The translations under genes and the position numbers were made by a program. The notes under the pieces are model-generated. The model searched no databases, had not been told where the DNA came from, and saw only the letters and a list, made by a program, of their open reading frames with translations. Below are positions 15,613 through 25,978 of a stretch of DNA of 64,000 nucleotides, piece by piece. The first letter of the stretch is position 1. Each line of letters begins with the position of its first letter. The stretch comes from Aminipila sp963524205 (GTDB lineage Bacteria; Bacillota; Clostridia; Peptostreptococcales; Anaerovoracaceae). The stretch covers positions 124,001 to 188,000 of the forward strand of contig CAURED010000001.1 in assembly GCA_963524205.1 (NCBI GenBank), written 5' to 3'.

Positions 15613-18280
15613 TTGCAGCCTCCTGCAATTCTCCTAATATTTTTAATGCTTCCCAAGGGGCAAGCTTCATTAAATCGATACTTTTCAGCCTTTCAATAAC
15701 CGGATTAGGGGCAAAGCTGAATAGAGATAGTTGTTCTCCCTGAGAAGGATCCAGTTTTTTATCAATTTTTTTATTTTTAGCAAAGCTGCCTTCATTATCA
15801 TTTTCTTCTGTAACAACATTACTACCAAAATTTAAAGTACCTTCATGGTCATATTTACCCGATTCAAGTCCAACCAGCTTATTTTCCGCTGCTTCAAGTA
15901 CCTGTTTTGGCACCCCTGCAATCTTTGCTACATGAATACCATAACTTCTGCTGGCGCTGCCTGATACAATCTTATGAAGAAAAATAATATTACCATTTTC
16001 TTCTGCTACATCAACATTTAAATTTCTTACTCCTGGAATATTTTTCTCTAAAGCCGTAAGTTCATGATAATGGGTAGCAAATAAAGTACGTATTTTATTT
16101 TTTTTATTACAAAGATACTCTACAACAGCCCATGCTATGGAAAGACCATCATATGTACTTGTTCCTCTTCCAATTTCATCCAGGATAACAAGGCTCTTAG
16201 AAGTTGCTGTATTTAAAATATAAGCAAGCTCGCTCATTTCAACAAAAAATGTACTTTGGCCCTGTGCTAAATTATCGGAGGCACCAATTCTGGTATAGAT
16301 TCTGTCTACAATTCCTATGGAAGCACTCTCACAAGGCACAAAACAACCTGCCTGAGCCATCAAAACAATTAATGCCGTCTGACGCATATATGTAGACTTA
16401 CCCGCCATATTTGGGCCTGTTATGAGCAACATGCTTGAATCGTTGTCATTGACATAAACATCGTTGGATACAAATATGCCATCTTTAATCATTTGTTCAA
16501 TAACAGGATGTCTGCCTTTTGTTATGATAAGGCTGCTATCATCACTTACTTCAGGCTTAACGTAACCTAATGAAGTGGATACATGTGCAAATGAAGTCAA
16601 CACATCAACAGTTGCAATAGCTGTAGATGCTTTCTGAATCATTCCGATATATTCTTGAATTCTATTTCTAATTTCAGCAAATATTTCATATTCCATCTGA
16701 TTTATTTTAGACTCTGCATTCAACACAAGGCTTTCCATATCCTTAAGTTCTGGGGTAATAAAACGCTCACAATTTACAAGAGTCTGCTTACGAATATAAT
16801 CCTCTGGTGCCATATCTAGATTAGATTTGGTTATTTCAATATAATATCCAAATACCTTGTTGAATCGAACTTTAAGATTTTTAATGCCTGTTCTTTCACG
16901 TTCTTTACCTTCAAGATCAGCAATCCACGCTTGTCCATCTTTAATAGAAAACCTTAGAGTATCTAGTTCCTCTGAGAACCCATTCTTTATTAGCCCGCCT
17001 TCCTTTATAGTAAACGGTGGTTCTTCAACTATGGCACTTCCGATTAAATCATGAACCTCAATTAGTGAATCGCCTATTTCATTATTTAAACTATTAAATA
17101 GATTATTATCTAAAGAATTAAGTTCAGCTTTAAGTTCTGGAAGAATAAACAACGAATTTCTAAGAGCAACTAAGTCTTTACCATTAGCATTACCACATGC
17201 TATACGGCCAGCCAATCTCTCTAAATCGTAAACCCTCTTTAATGCTTCTTTTATGTTATTTCTGATGATAATCTCATCACAAAGCACATCCACCGCATCT
17301 AATCTCTCATTAATCTGACTACTGCAGTTTAATGGCTCTCTTAGCCACTGCTTCATCTTTCTTGAACCCATAGCCGTATGGGTTTTATCTAAAACACCAA
17401 GAAGAGAGCCTTGAACACGTTTTTCGTATAATGTTTCTGTAATTTCAAGATTTCTAATGGTAGCTTTATCTAAGGACATATGTGAACCAATATCATAAAC
17501 CATAACATTTGTAATATGGCTCAAATTATGTTTCCTTGTTTCAAACAGATAGCTTAAAAGCGCACCTAGTGAAAGGCACGCAATTTCAGAATCTCCAAGA
17601 CCTAAACCTGTAAGAGCTTTTGTATTAAATTGTTTTAAAATAGCATCATTTACAGTAACAATATTATGATAACTTTCTGCAAGTGGATTAAAATATGCAT
17701 CCGTAACCTTTTTCATTTCTTCAATAGAAACAAACTTTTCTGCAGATTCGTTAATGATTACTTCTTTTGCCTTAATTTTTACCAGTTCATTTAATAAAAT
17801 TTCGATCATACCAGTGCCGTTAATGCCTGTAGTATAAAGTTCACCAGTAGATATATCACAATATGAAATCCCAGCTCCATCTTCACAAATATAAATAGAG
17901 GCAAGATAATTATTTTCTTTCTCATTTAACATTGTCTGATTGACAATTGTTCCAGGCGTGATAATCTGTATTACCTCACGCTTCACTATACCTTTTGCAG
18001 TGGCAGGGTCTTCCACCTGTTCGCAAATAGCAACTTTATATCCTTTATCCACTAACTTTGCAATATAAGTATCTGCGGAATGAAAAGGGACTCCGCACAT
18101 CGGAGCCCTTTCCTCTTGACCGCAGTTTTTTCCCGTCAAGGTTATTTCCATTTCTTTAGATGCTGTTATAGCATCCTCAAAGAACATTTCATAAAAATCA
18201 CCGAGCCTAAAGAACAAAATACAGTCCTGATGATTTTGTTTTATTTCCATATACTGTTGCATCATAGGTGTTAATTGCAT
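15605..18280 (-). CDS. mutS: DNA mismatch repair protein MutS
   Basis: 891 residues. The mismatch-contact motif F29-x-E31 (GDFYEMF) identifies the MutS1 type. The clamp and core domains are followed by the ABC ATPase: Walker A GPNMAGKST near residue 620, the signature STFFVEMSE, Walker B LVILDEIGRGTST. A C-terminal tail with an LSLF motif (about residue 855) resembles a beta-clamp-binding peptide (QxLSLF). RBS AAAGGAG; 35 bases after the aminotransferase. Confidence 0.97.
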   Translation of the reverse strand: MQLTPMMQQYMEIKQNHQDCILFFRLGDFYEMFFEDAITASKEMEITLTGKNCGQEERAPMCGVPFHSADTYIAKLVDKGYKVAICEQVEDPATAKGIVKREVIQIITPGTIVNQTMLNEKENNYLASIYICEDGAGISYCDISTGELYTTGINGTGMIEILLNELVKIKAKEVIINESAEKFVSIEEMKKVTDAYFNPLAESYHNIVTVNDAILKQFNTKALTGLGLGDSEIACLSLGALLSYLFETRKHNLSHITNVMVYDIGSHMSLDKATIRNLEITETLYEKRVQGSLLGVLDKTHTAMGSRKMKQWLREPLNCSSQINERLDAVDVLCDEIIIRNNIKEALKRVYDLERLAGRIACGNANGKDLVALRNSLFILPELKAELNSLDNNLFNSLNNEIGDSLIEVHDLIGSAIVEEPPFTIKEGGLIKNGFSEELDTLRFSIKDGQAWIADLEGKERERTGIKNLKVRFNKVFGYYIEITKSNLDMAPEDYIRKQTLVNCERFITPELKDMESLVLNAESKINQMEYEIFAEIRNRIQEYIGMIQKASTAIATVDVLTSFAHVSTSLGYVKPEVSDDSSLIITKGRHPVIEQMIKDGIFVSNDVYVNDNDSSMLLITGPNMAGKSTYMRQTALIVLMAQAGCFVPCESASIGIVDRIYTRIGASDNLAQGQSTFFVEMSELAYILNTATSKSLVILDEIGRGTSTYDGLSIAWAVVEYLCNKKNKIRTLFATHYHELTALEKNIPGVRNLNVDVAEENGNIIFLHKIVSGSASRSYGIHVAKIAGVPKQVLEAAENKLVGLESGKYDHEGTLNFGSNVVTEENDNEGSFAKNKKIDKKLDPSQGEQLSLFSFAPNPVIERLKSIDLMKLAPWEALKILGELQEAAND

Positions 18281-18315
18281 ATATTCTTTATACTCCTTTT
18301 AATTAAATAGATTTT

Positions 18316-19515
18316 TTATTTATGTCCTAATGCTTTATACTTTTCTAATCCTAATCTCATCAGTTCAGCACCACGTACTAAGTCTTCCTTATTAAGTACA
18401 TAAGCAATTCTAAGTTCGTCCATACCTAGTCCCTTTGTTCCATAGAATCCCTGAATTGGAGCATACATAACTGTTTCTCCATGATCATCAAATTCTGTCA
18501 AAAGCCATACTAAGAAGTCTTCTGAGCTTTCCACTGGAAGTTTAACCATGATATAGAATGCGCCACCCGGTTTCTGACAAACAACTCCAGGAATCTTCAT
18601 GATTTCATCATAAACAGCATCTCTTCTGCTTTCATATTCAGCTCTAACATCATTAAAATATGATGGATCAAGTTCATATAATGCAGTAGCACCTATCATG
18701 TCCAGAGTTGGACAGCATAAACGTCCTTGAGCAAGCTTCATAGCATTGGACATAAGTTCTTCGTTCTTTGATACGATACAGCCAATTCTTGCTCCGCAAG
18801 CTGAGAATCTCTTTGAAACTGAGTCAATGATAATAACTCTGTCTTTCACGTCTTCTAACTGGCCAAATGAAGTCATTTCTCTTCCATCATAAGCAAATTC
18901 TCTGTAAACTTCATCAGCAATAATCCATAAATCATGCTTTTTAGCTACATCAGCAATAATCTGCATTTCATCTCTTGTTAAAATAGTACCTGTTGGGTTA
19001 CCTGGATTTACAAGTGAGATAGCTCTTGATTTATCAGTAATTACTTTTTCTATTCTATCTGCAAAAGCGTAACGATAACCTTCTTCGGCATTTGTTGTAA
19101 TAGGAACAACTTTACCGCCAGCAGCAGAGATAAATGTCTGATAATTTGTGTAGAATGGTTCTGGAACAAGAACTTCATCATTATGATCAAGTAAGCAAGT
19201 ATAAACCATACTTAATGCTTCTGAACCTCCATTAGTGATAAGTACATCTTTACGTTCAATATTCATATCGAAACGTGAGAAATACTTTGCAATAGCATCT
19301 TGTAACTGTACAAGACCACCTGATTCTGCGTATGCCAATACTTCAGAATCAAAGTTTCTTATAGATTCCATAAATGCTTTTGGTGTCTTAATATCAGGCT
19401 GGCCAATATTAAGGTGGTAAACTTTCTTACCTTTTGCTTTAGCTTCAATTGCGTACACATTGAATTTTCTAATTGGTGAAAATTGCATTTCCTGTACTTT
19501 TTGTGATAATTTCAT
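18316..19515 (-). CDS. PLP-dependent aminotransferase, class I (aspartate aminotransferase-like)
   Basis: 399 residues. Fold-type I with NIGQPD near the N-terminus, the GGSEAL phosphate loop, NPGNPTG, ADEVYREF and the Schiff-base lysine in DSVSKRFSACGARIG. It probably transaminates aspartate or another amino acid with 2-oxoglutarate; the exact substrate cannot be fixed. Unusually placed between tlyA and mutS in the directon. Start ATG with AGAAGGAG. Confidence 0.9.
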   Translation of the reverse strand: MKLSQKVQEMQFSPIRKFNVYAIEAKAKGKKVYHLNIGQPDIKTPKAFMESIRNFDSEVLAYAESGGLVQLQDAIAKYFSRFDMNIERKDVLITNGGSEALSMVYTCLLDHNDEVLVPEPFYTNYQTFISAAGGKVVPITTNAEEGYRYAFADRIEKVITDKSRAISLVNPGNPTGTILTRDEMQIIADVAKKHDLWIIADEVYREFAYDGREMTSFGQLEDVKDRVIIIDSVSKRFSACGARIGCIVSKNEELMSNAMKLAQGRLCCPTLDMIGATALYELDPSYFNDVRAEYESRRDAVYDEIMKIPGVVCQKPGGAFYIMVKLPVESSEDFLVWLLTEFDDHGETVMYAPIQGFYGTKGLGMDELRIAYVLNKEDLVRGAELMRLGLEKYKALGHK

Positions 19516-19590
19516 TTTAACTTCTCCTTCTTATTTTTAAATGAAATAGTCAAAATAATAATTTTGAAATATATTGAAAAAATTTGAAAA

Positions 19591-20388
19591 CTAGTCTAAA
19601 GTTTCGTGAGACATGTTAGCAATTTGCTCTACCATATCGTCACTAAAATTTTCACTTTCCTTTTTCTTTAAATGCAGTAAATATTCAATATTGCCTTTAG
19701 CTCCTGTTACTGGGGAAAAAGTAAGTCCCTGTGGGTATAATCCACAGTCTTTTGCATAAACAATGACATTTCTTATAACTTCTTTATGAACTTTTATTTC
19801 CCTAACGATTCCTTTTTTTCCAACTTGTTCTCTTCCTGCTTCAAACTGTGGTTTTACAAGGCATACAATACTACCAGTTTCCGCCAAAAGTTTACTTGCC
19901 ACAGGGAATACTAATTTAAGTGATATAAACGAAACATCTATACTTATAAAATCTATATCTTTATCTACAGTATCAAAATCCAGATATCGAATGTTTACCT
20001 TCTCCATATTTACTACTCTTGGATCATTTCTAAGCTTCCAATCCAATTGTCCATAACCCACATCTATAGCAAATACTTTTGTAGCTCCATTTTTTAGCAT
20101 ACAATCAGTAAATCCTCCCGTAGATGCGCCTATATCCATACAAGCAGCTTTTTCCAAATGAAAATCAAACTCCTTTAATGCTTTTTCAAGCTTAAGTCCG
20201 CCACGACTAACATAAGGGCAAATATCTTCTTTCACAAAGAATTCTGAAGTGTCACTTACTGAAGTACCTGCTTTATCGATTCTTTGTCCATCCACATAAA
20301 CGATTCCTGCCATAATAGCACTTTTCGCTTTCTCTCTTGATTGAAACAATCCTTTTTCAACTAGTACAACATCCAGTCTATCCTTCAA
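19591..20388 (-). CDS. tlyA: TlyA-family rRNA 2'-O-methyltransferase
   Basis: 265 residues from TTG 20388 (KDRLDVVLVEKG, the usual TlyA beginning), preceded by AAGGGTG; an in-frame GTG at 20409 is the alternative. N-terminal S4 RNA-binding domain at about 3-60, then an FtsJ-like Rossmann methyltransferase with the SAM site DIGASTGGFTDC and the K-D-K-E-type residues (DVGYGQLDWKLR, LVKPQFEAG). Homologues methylate ribose in 16S/23S rRNA. It overlaps dxs by 11 bases, the order usual for Clostridia and bacilli. Confidence 0.93.
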   Translation of the reverse strand: MKDRLDVVLVEKGLFQSREKAKSAIMAGIVYVDGQRIDKAGTSVSDTSEFFVKEDICPYVSRGGLKLEKALKEFDFHLEKAACMDIGASTGGFTDCMLKNGATKVFAIDVGYGQLDWKLRNDPRVVNMEKVNIRYLDFDTVDKDIDFISIDVSFISLKLVFPVASKLLAETGSIVCLVKPQFEAGREQVGKKGIVREIKVHKEVIRNVIVYAKDCGLYPQGLTFSPVTGAKGNIEYLLHLKKKESENFSDDMVEQIANMSHETLD

Positions 20389-22261
20389 TAAAGTCACGCA
20401 CCCTTTCACTTATACCATCTACATCTAATTTATATTTTCCAAACAATTCCTTGTCATTTCCATGCTCAACAAAATAATCAGGCCAGCCAATATTCCTACA
20501 TGGAATATTTATATCGTTATTTACCAGCAATGTTACTACTTGCTGACCAAAACCACCATTAATAACATTATCTTCAATAGTTATAATTTTTTTAGTTGCT
20601 TTTGCTGTATCAATTATAGATTTTTCATCTAAAGGATGAATGCATCTTGCATTTACAAGTCCTATATCAACACCAGCTTCACGTAAATTTAAACATGCTT
20701 CATATGCAATAGACAGCATCTTCCCTACAGCAAAAATAACTGCATCTTCACCTTTAAGGATTTCTCTATTCTTAAAGATATTACCATACACACCATTATA
20801 TACAGTGGAAAAATCTAGTGCCTCACCTCGAGGATACCTTATTGCACACGGTCCGTCAAGTGTTAAGGCATATTCAAACATTTCTGCCAATTCACTACCA
20901 TCTGCTGGAGCCAGCACAGTCATATTCGGCATATGATTTAAATAGGATAAATCAAAAACACCATGGTGGGTTTCACCATCTGCGCCAACATTTCCCGCTC
21001 TGTCAATGGCAAATATGACCGGTAATTTCTGCATACAAACGTCAATCATCATTTGATCATAAGCTCTTTGAAGAAAAGTAGAGTATATGGCGACTACTGG
21101 TCTATACCCTGCAACTGCAAGTCCTGCCGCAAATGAAACGGCATGTCCTTCAGCAATTCCCACATCAAATATCCGATTGGGATATTTAATAGAGAACTTA
21201 TCTAAACCCGTACCATTAATCATAGCTGCACAAATAGCCACAATTTTTTCATTTCTGCCTGCAAGCTGAATCATTTTATTGCCAAAAATTTGAGAATATG
21301 AAAATCCATCAGCAGCTTTAAGTGGTAAGCCAGTTGATGGATTAAAGGGTGGTACCCCATGAAACTTATCAGGACTGGTTTCAGAATTCCTATAGCCTTT
21401 TCCCTTTTTAGTAAGCACATGTAAAACAACTGGACCTTCTACATTTTTTGCAAGCATGAGCGCTGTTGTCAGGTCTTCTATATTATGACCATCAAAAGGT
21501 CCCATATATTTAAATCCAAATTCTTCAAATAAAGCCCCTTCTACCATGGCATATTTAATAGAATCTCTAAGATGTTCAATTCCAGAATATAAGCTTTCAC
21601 CTACTCGCGGAATACCCTTTAAAGTTTTCTTAACTTGTTTCTTAAAATCCAAATAGGTTGAAGACATTCTTAAATTACTCAGATGTTGAGAAACTCCTCC
21701 AATATTTTTAGATATAGACATCCCATTATCATTTACTATGATAATCATCTTAGATTTTGATGCTCCCGCATTATTTAACGCCTCAAAAGCCAATCCTCCA
21801 GTTAAAGCACCATCACCAATAACTGCGACGACTGCAAAATTATCTCCATTTAAATCTCTAGCTGCAGCTATCCCTGCTGCTGCAGAAATTGAATTACTGC
21901 TATGTCCTGTGTCAAAGCAATCGTGTGGACTCTCCTCTCTTTTAGGAAATCCACTCATACCGCCATACTGTCTAAGGGAAGAAAATCTCTCAGCTCTCCC
22001 CGTCAAAATCTTATGCACATAGGACTGGTGTCCCACATCCCAAATTATTTTATCTCTAGGGCTGTCAAAAACAGTATGTAGGGCAATAGTAAGTTCTACC
22101 ACGCCTAGATTAGAGGCTAAATGTCCTCCTGTTTTTGATACATTTTCTATGAGAAAATCCCTTATATCATAAGTCAATAACTCCAATTCATCATTGGACA
22201 TATATTTTAAATCTTCAGGGAAATTTCCCGTTAAAAGATTTATTTTTTTTCTATCTCCCAT
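20378..22261 (-). CDS. dxs: 1-deoxy-D-xylulose-5-phosphate synthase
   Basis: 627 residues, normal length. Thiamine-diphosphate enzyme condensing pyruvate with glyceraldehyde-3-phosphate, the first step of the MEP isoprenoid pathway. DVGHQSY, the ThDP/Mg motif GDGALTGG...NNAG near residue 150, and the pyrimidine-domain segment YDQMMIDVCMQ-LPV-FAIDRAG are present. It sits between ispA and tlyA as in most Firmicutes, linking precursor supply with prenyl elongation. Confidence 0.97.
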   Translation of the reverse strand: MGDRKKINLLTGNFPEDLKYMSNDELELLTYDIRDFLIENVSKTGGHLASNLGVVELTIALHTVFDSPRDKIIWDVGHQSYVHKILTGRAERFSSLRQYGGMSGFPKREESPHDCFDTGHSSNSISAAAGIAAARDLNGDNFAVVAVIGDGALTGGLAFEALNNAGASKSKMIIIVNDNGMSISKNIGGVSQHLSNLRMSSTYLDFKKQVKKTLKGIPRVGESLYSGIEHLRDSIKYAMVEGALFEEFGFKYMGPFDGHNIEDLTTALMLAKNVEGPVVLHVLTKKGKGYRNSETSPDKFHGVPPFNPSTGLPLKAADGFSYSQIFGNKMIQLAGRNEKIVAICAAMINGTGLDKFSIKYPNRIFDVGIAEGHAVSFAAGLAVAGYRPVVAIYSTFLQRAYDQMMIDVCMQKLPVIFAIDRAGNVGADGETHHGVFDLSYLNHMPNMTVLAPADGSELAEMFEYALTLDGPCAIRYPRGEALDFSTVYNGVYGNIFKNREILKGEDAVIFAVGKMLSIAYEACLNLREAGVDIGLVNARCIHPLDEKSIIDTAKATKKIITIEDNVINGGFGQQVVTLLVNNDINIPCRNIGWPDYFVEHGNDKELFGKYKLDVDGISERVRDFIEG

Positions 22262-22294
22262 TGTACCGTTCTCAATAATGAGCTCCTTTATAAA

Positions 22295-23191
22295 TTATTT
22301 ACCACGAACCACCATTTCCTCAGCAAAAGTATTAAAGAACTCAGCTTCATCATAATAAGATTCTAAGAAGGACAAGGCTGTTTCAGTAAGCTCTTTTAAA
22401 TAAGCTTTACAATCCTCCAAATCATATAAACAAGGATAAGTAGATTTATGCTTCTTCTGGTCATTTCCAGCTTTTTTACCCATTTCCTGCTCATTGCCAC
22501 AAATATCCAATATATCATCTGCAATCTGGAAAGCTAGACCTAAGTTCTCAGCATATCCAGTCAAGTCCCTAAGCTGCTGTTCTGTGGCTCCTCCTAAATA
22601 GGCACCAGCCCGTACAGATGCTGTAATAAGAGCTGCTGTTTTATTTAAATGAATATAATCAAGCATTTCTTTTGAGCATTGCTTGTTTTCTGCTTCCATA
22701 TCAGCGACCTGCCCAGCGACCATGCCTCGGCAGCCAGCCCCCTTTGACATTTCATAAATAGCTCTGATTCTGCGCTTTAATTTAATAGAATCATCTAAAT
22801 ATAAAAGCATGTCCTTATTCATGGCCTCAAAAGCACTAGTAAGCAATCCATCGCCTGCAAGTATGGCCATAGCTTCTCCAAAAACTATATGGTTCGTAGG
22901 AACCCCTCTTCTAAGCTCATCGTCATCCATAGCTGGCAAATCATCATGAATAAGTGAATACGTATGAATATATTCCATGGCACAAGCATAAGGAATAGCA
23001 TTCTGAATGTCTCCGCCTACAAACTCACATGCAGCTAGCAGCAATATAGGTCTAAGCCTTTTTCCACCAGCAGTCAAGCTGTATTTCATAGCTTCATATA
23101 CCGTAATGCTCTTATGGTCAATTTCAGGTAAGAAGTCTAAGATATGTTCATCAATTAAATTTTTGTACGTGGAATATGAGATATTGTCCAT
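22295..23191 (-). CDS. ispA: Polyprenyl (farnesyl/geranyl) diphosphate synthase
   Basis: 298 residues. The first Asp-rich motif DDLPAMDDDELRRG and the second QIADDILD bind Mg-diphosphate; the short-chain type is suggested by the residues around the first motif and by gene order (xseB-ispA-dxs). It elongates DMAPP with IPP for undecaprenyl and quinone-type lipids. RBS AAAGGAGGCG. Confidence 0.95.
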   Translation of the reverse strand: MDNISYSTYKNLIDEHILDFLPEIDHKSITVYEAMKYSLTAGGKRLRPILLLAACEFVGGDIQNAIPYACAMEYIHTYSLIHDDLPAMDDDELRRGVPTNHIVFGEAMAILAGDGLLTSAFEAMNKDMLLYLDDSIKLKRRIRAIYEMSKGAGCRGMVAGQVADMEAENKQCSKEMLDYIHLNKTAALITASVRAGAYLGGATEQQLRDLTGYAENLGLAFQIADDILDICGNEQEMGKKAGNDQKKHKSTYPCLYDLEDCKAYLKELTETALSFLESYYDEAEFFNTFAEEMVVRGK

Positions 23192-23205
23192 AACACGCGC
23201 CTCCT

Positions 23206-23400
23206 TTACTGCTTAGAATAAACTTCTATTTTCTGCTTAGCGATATTTAATATAGTATTACATTTATTATAGTACTCAATGCCTTGTTCAAAACTTTTTA
23301 AAGCTTCTTCCAGAGACACATTATCACTTTTTAAGCATTCTGCTGAAAGTTCTAATTTTTCAAGAGCTTCCTCAAATGATAAATCCTTTTTGGCTGCCAT
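23206..23400 (-). CDS. xseB: Exodeoxyribonuclease VII small subunit
   Basis: 64 residues, two helices forming the coiled hairpin typical of XseB: FEEALEKLE, then LEEALKSFEQGIEYYNKCN. It binds XseA to make the single-strand exonuclease. Two bases after xseA. Confidence 0.93.
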   Translation of the reverse strand: MAAKKDLSFEEALEKLELSAECLKSDNVSLEEALKSFEQGIEYYNKCNTILNIAKQKIEVYSKQ

Positions 23401-23402
23401 GA

Positions 23403-24614
23403 TTATTTATCCTTCCTTATTTTTGTTACTGTGCCTTCAATGCTTCCATCTTTCATTATAGTGATAAAATTATCATTAACCCTCAATGTTTCTACGGAAT
23501 TAATTAATTTCCCTTCACTATTGGTTATAGCACTATAACCTCTATCCATAATATTTCGTGGATTTAATGCTTCTAATTGATCTTTGACTGAATCAATCTT
23601 ATTCTTTCTATTATATAGCAAATTACTTATAAGCGTAAGCATTTCTTTATACTGATTGTTAACACTGTTTATCTGAAAATTAATTCTGTTTTCAAATTTT
23701 GATACTAATGCTCCTATATTGCAGCTCTGGAGTTGAAGTTCTTTACATCTGACAGAACTAGTAACTTGATTCTCTAAATTAGTTTTAAGCTGTAATATAT
23801 AGTGTCTTAGTTCATTTATATCAGGAACTGCCATTTGGGCAGCAGCTGTCGGTGTTTCTGCCCTTTTATCTGCTACAAAGTCAGATATGGTAAAATCAAT
23901 TTCATGCCCAACCGCCGATATAATCGGAATCTTTGATTCAAAAATACTTCTGGCAACAATTTCTTCGTTAAACGCCCAAAGCTCTTCTACGGATCCTCCA
24001 CCTCTACCTGCAATAATCGTATCCGTTTCAGGAAATAATAGATTAACCTGTTTAATCGCTTCTGCTATATCTGGTGCAGCACCAGGTCCTTGAACTAACA
24101 CAGGATAAACCAAAACATCCACTATATTATTTCGATTTTTTATTATTTTTATAATATCTCTAACAGCCGCTCCCGATTCAGAAGTAATGACCACAATCCT
24201 ATGTGGAAAAAACGGAATTGGTTTTTTATATTTTTCATCAAATAATCCTTGCTTAGAAAGTTTTTCTTTTAATTTCTCAAATGCAATACTTAAATTTCCT
24301 AATCCGGATATTTGTATATCTCTTATATTTAGAGAGTATGTGCCACCCTTTTCATATAAATATATATATCCCTCTGCAGTGATTTCCATACCATCTGCTA
24401 TTTCAAAGTGCAAATGCTGTAAATTTTCTGCAGACAAAAAACAGTTTATCTTACTATTTTCATCTTTAAGTGTAAAATATACATGACCTGTTCCATGAAA
24501 TTTCAAATTAGAGATTTCGCCCACCACAGAAACACTGCTCAAAAGAGGATCTGATTGCAATACTCTTTTTATATACGCATTTAATTGTGAAACTCTTACG
24601 GGCTTTATTGCCAT
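23403..24614 (-). CDS. xseA: Exodeoxyribonuclease VII large subunit
   Basis: 403 residues. N-terminal OB fold (SVVGEISNLKFHGTGHVYFTLKD), catalytic domain with GRGGGSVEELWAFNEE and SAVGHEIDFTISDFVADKRAETPTAAA, then a coiled-coil region binding XseB. The final module contains the usual NPRNIMDRGY...VD-like element. It overlaps the TsaD-like gene by 10 bases. Confidence 0.96.
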   Translation of the reverse strand: MAIKPVRVSQLNAYIKRVLQSDPLLSSVSVVGEISNLKFHGTGHVYFTLKDENSKINCFLSAENLQHLHFEIADGMEITAEGYIYLYEKGGTYSLNIRDIQISGLGNLSIAFEKLKEKLSKQGLFDEKYKKPIPFFPHRIVVITSESGAAVRDIIKIIKNRNNIVDVLVYPVLVQGPGAAPDIAEAIKQVNLLFPETDTIIAGRGGGSVEELWAFNEEIVARSIFESKIPIISAVGHEIDFTISDFVADKRAETPTAAAQMAVPDINELRHYILQLKTNLENQVTSSVRCKELQLQSCNIGALVSKFENRINFQINSVNNQYKEMLTLISNLLYNRKNKIDSVKDQLEALNPRNIMDRGYSAITNSEGKLINSVETLRVNDNFITIMKDGSIEGTVTKIRKDK

Positions 24615-25564
24615 AAGCTTTTTCCTCCTAACAATGCTATCCCTACAGCATTATCTCCAGACAAGTCTTGCCTGCCAAATTCAATTTTAATCTCTTTATT
24701 TGCAAAGAAGTTTTTTATTTCATTACTAATATACTTACTACAGGATACTCCCCCTGCAAATATTATATCTTCAATGCCAAATTGATCTGCTGCCTTTGCT
24801 GAAACAGAAGCAATAGTTGTAGTAATTTTATCAAATAATTCTTTAATTAAGAAATTCTCATCAAATTCAGTATTCTTCCATGCATTACTTTGTAAAAGTC
24901 GATTGCACTGAGTTTCTATACCAGAAAGATTAAAATATAATCCATCTAATTTAATCATGGTCAGCTGCTCCGTTTCTTTTTCTGTCTTTACTTGTAATGC
25001 ACGTAAATCCATCTCTTCACCTGCAGGAAAATTCATTCCTAAAAGAACCCCTACCCGGTCTATAACTTGTCCAAAAGAAATATCTTTACTTCCACCTGCA
25101 ATTTCTATTTCTCCATCAACAACTCTAAGCAACTCACAGGTTCCACCTGATAAGTGCCACGCTAAAAAAGATTTCTTTTCATTCATACTGCTATAATGTT
25201 TTATTGCTTCTAAATGTCCCTCCTGGTGTGAGAATTGGAGTAAGGGAACGTTTAATGTATTTGCAATGGCTTTACCAAAGCCATAACCTGCTTTAAAGCA
25301 AGGCATATAAGATCCCTCTATGGGTCTTGGCTTATTGGATACAGCAACTGCTATTATATTTAATTTTTCACTTGTAAGTGTTTCAAATAATTTAGGAAGG
25401 TTCTCAACATGCTGAAAAAGGGCTTCTGATTGTCTCAAACCCCTTTCACCTTTCTTCACTCTTAATAAACATCTCTTGTCAATTACAATTGTTCCATCGT
25501 TGTCAACAACAGCAATTGAAGTTCTATAATTACTCGTATCTATCCCTAAAATATAATTATTCAT
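24605..25564 (-). CDS. TsaD-like (peptidase M22/glycoprotease family) protein
   Basis: 319 residues of the ASKHA fold. It keeps the two metal-ligand histidines H113-x3-H117 (SHQEGH) and a C-terminal Asp304 (GDNAVGIA), so it can probably bind metal like TsaD. The N-terminal motif (GIDTSNYRTS) differs from canonical TsaD and it is slightly shorter (TsaD is about 335-340). It is the clostridial paralogue that sits between nusB and xseA; the true t6A synthase is probably elsewhere. Real activity is unknown. Confidence 0.75.
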   Translation of the reverse strand: MNNYILGIDTSNYRTSIAVVDNDGTIVIDKRCLLRVKKGERGLRQSEALFQHVENLPKLFETLTSEKLNIIAVAVSNKPRPIEGSYMPCFKAGYGFGKAIANTLNVPLLQFSHQEGHLEAIKHYSSMNEKKSFLAWHLSGGTCELLRVVDGEIEIAGGSKDISFGQVIDRVGVLLGMNFPAGEEMDLRALQVKTEKETEQLTMIKLDGLYFNLSGIETQCNRLLQSNAWKNTEFDENFLIKELFDKITTTIASVSAKAADQFGIEDIIFAGGVSCSKYISNEIKNFFANKEIKIEFGRQDLSGDNAVGIALLGGKSLWQ

Positions 25565-25568
25565 TTCA

Positions 25569-25976
25569 TTAAGCTTCTGCTATCTTCTGAGCTACCTTAC
25601 CTAAAATACCATTTATAAATTTACTTGAATCATCCGTTCCAAACTTCTTTGCAAGAATAATTGCCTCATTTATTGATACCGATGTGGGTATATCGTCCAT
25701 ATAAAGCAGTTCCGCCACGGCTAGTCTTGATATAGCAAAATCTACTTTGCTCATTCGATTAATTTTCCAGTTTACGCTAGATTCCTCTAATGTATGATCA
25801 ATTTCATCTTTGTGTTCTAAAATATTATCAAGCAACTGGTCTATATAATGCTTTTGAATTCTTAAATCACCCTTATCCTGTAGAAACTTTTCTTTAATTT
25901 CAACATTATATTCATTTTGTGCTTCCATTTGAAATAAAAGCTGCATCATTAGTTCTCTCGCTTCATTGCGATTCAT
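25569..25976 (-). CDS. nusB: Transcription antitermination factor NusB
   Basis: 135 residues, all-alpha NusB fold with N-terminal RNEARELMMQLLFQME and the conserved SVSINEAIILAKKFGTDDSSKFINGIL segment near the end. It binds boxA RNA with NusE in rRNA antitermination. RBS GGAGG; two bases after the Asp23 gene. Confidence 0.95.
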   Translation of the reverse strand: MNRNEARELMMQLLFQMEAQNEYNVEIKEKFLQDKGDLRIQKHYIDQLLDNILEHKDEIDHTLEESSVNWKINRMSKVDFAISRLAVAELLYMDDIPTSVSINEAIILAKKFGTDDSSKFINGILGKVAQKIAEA

Positions 25977-25978
25977 AT

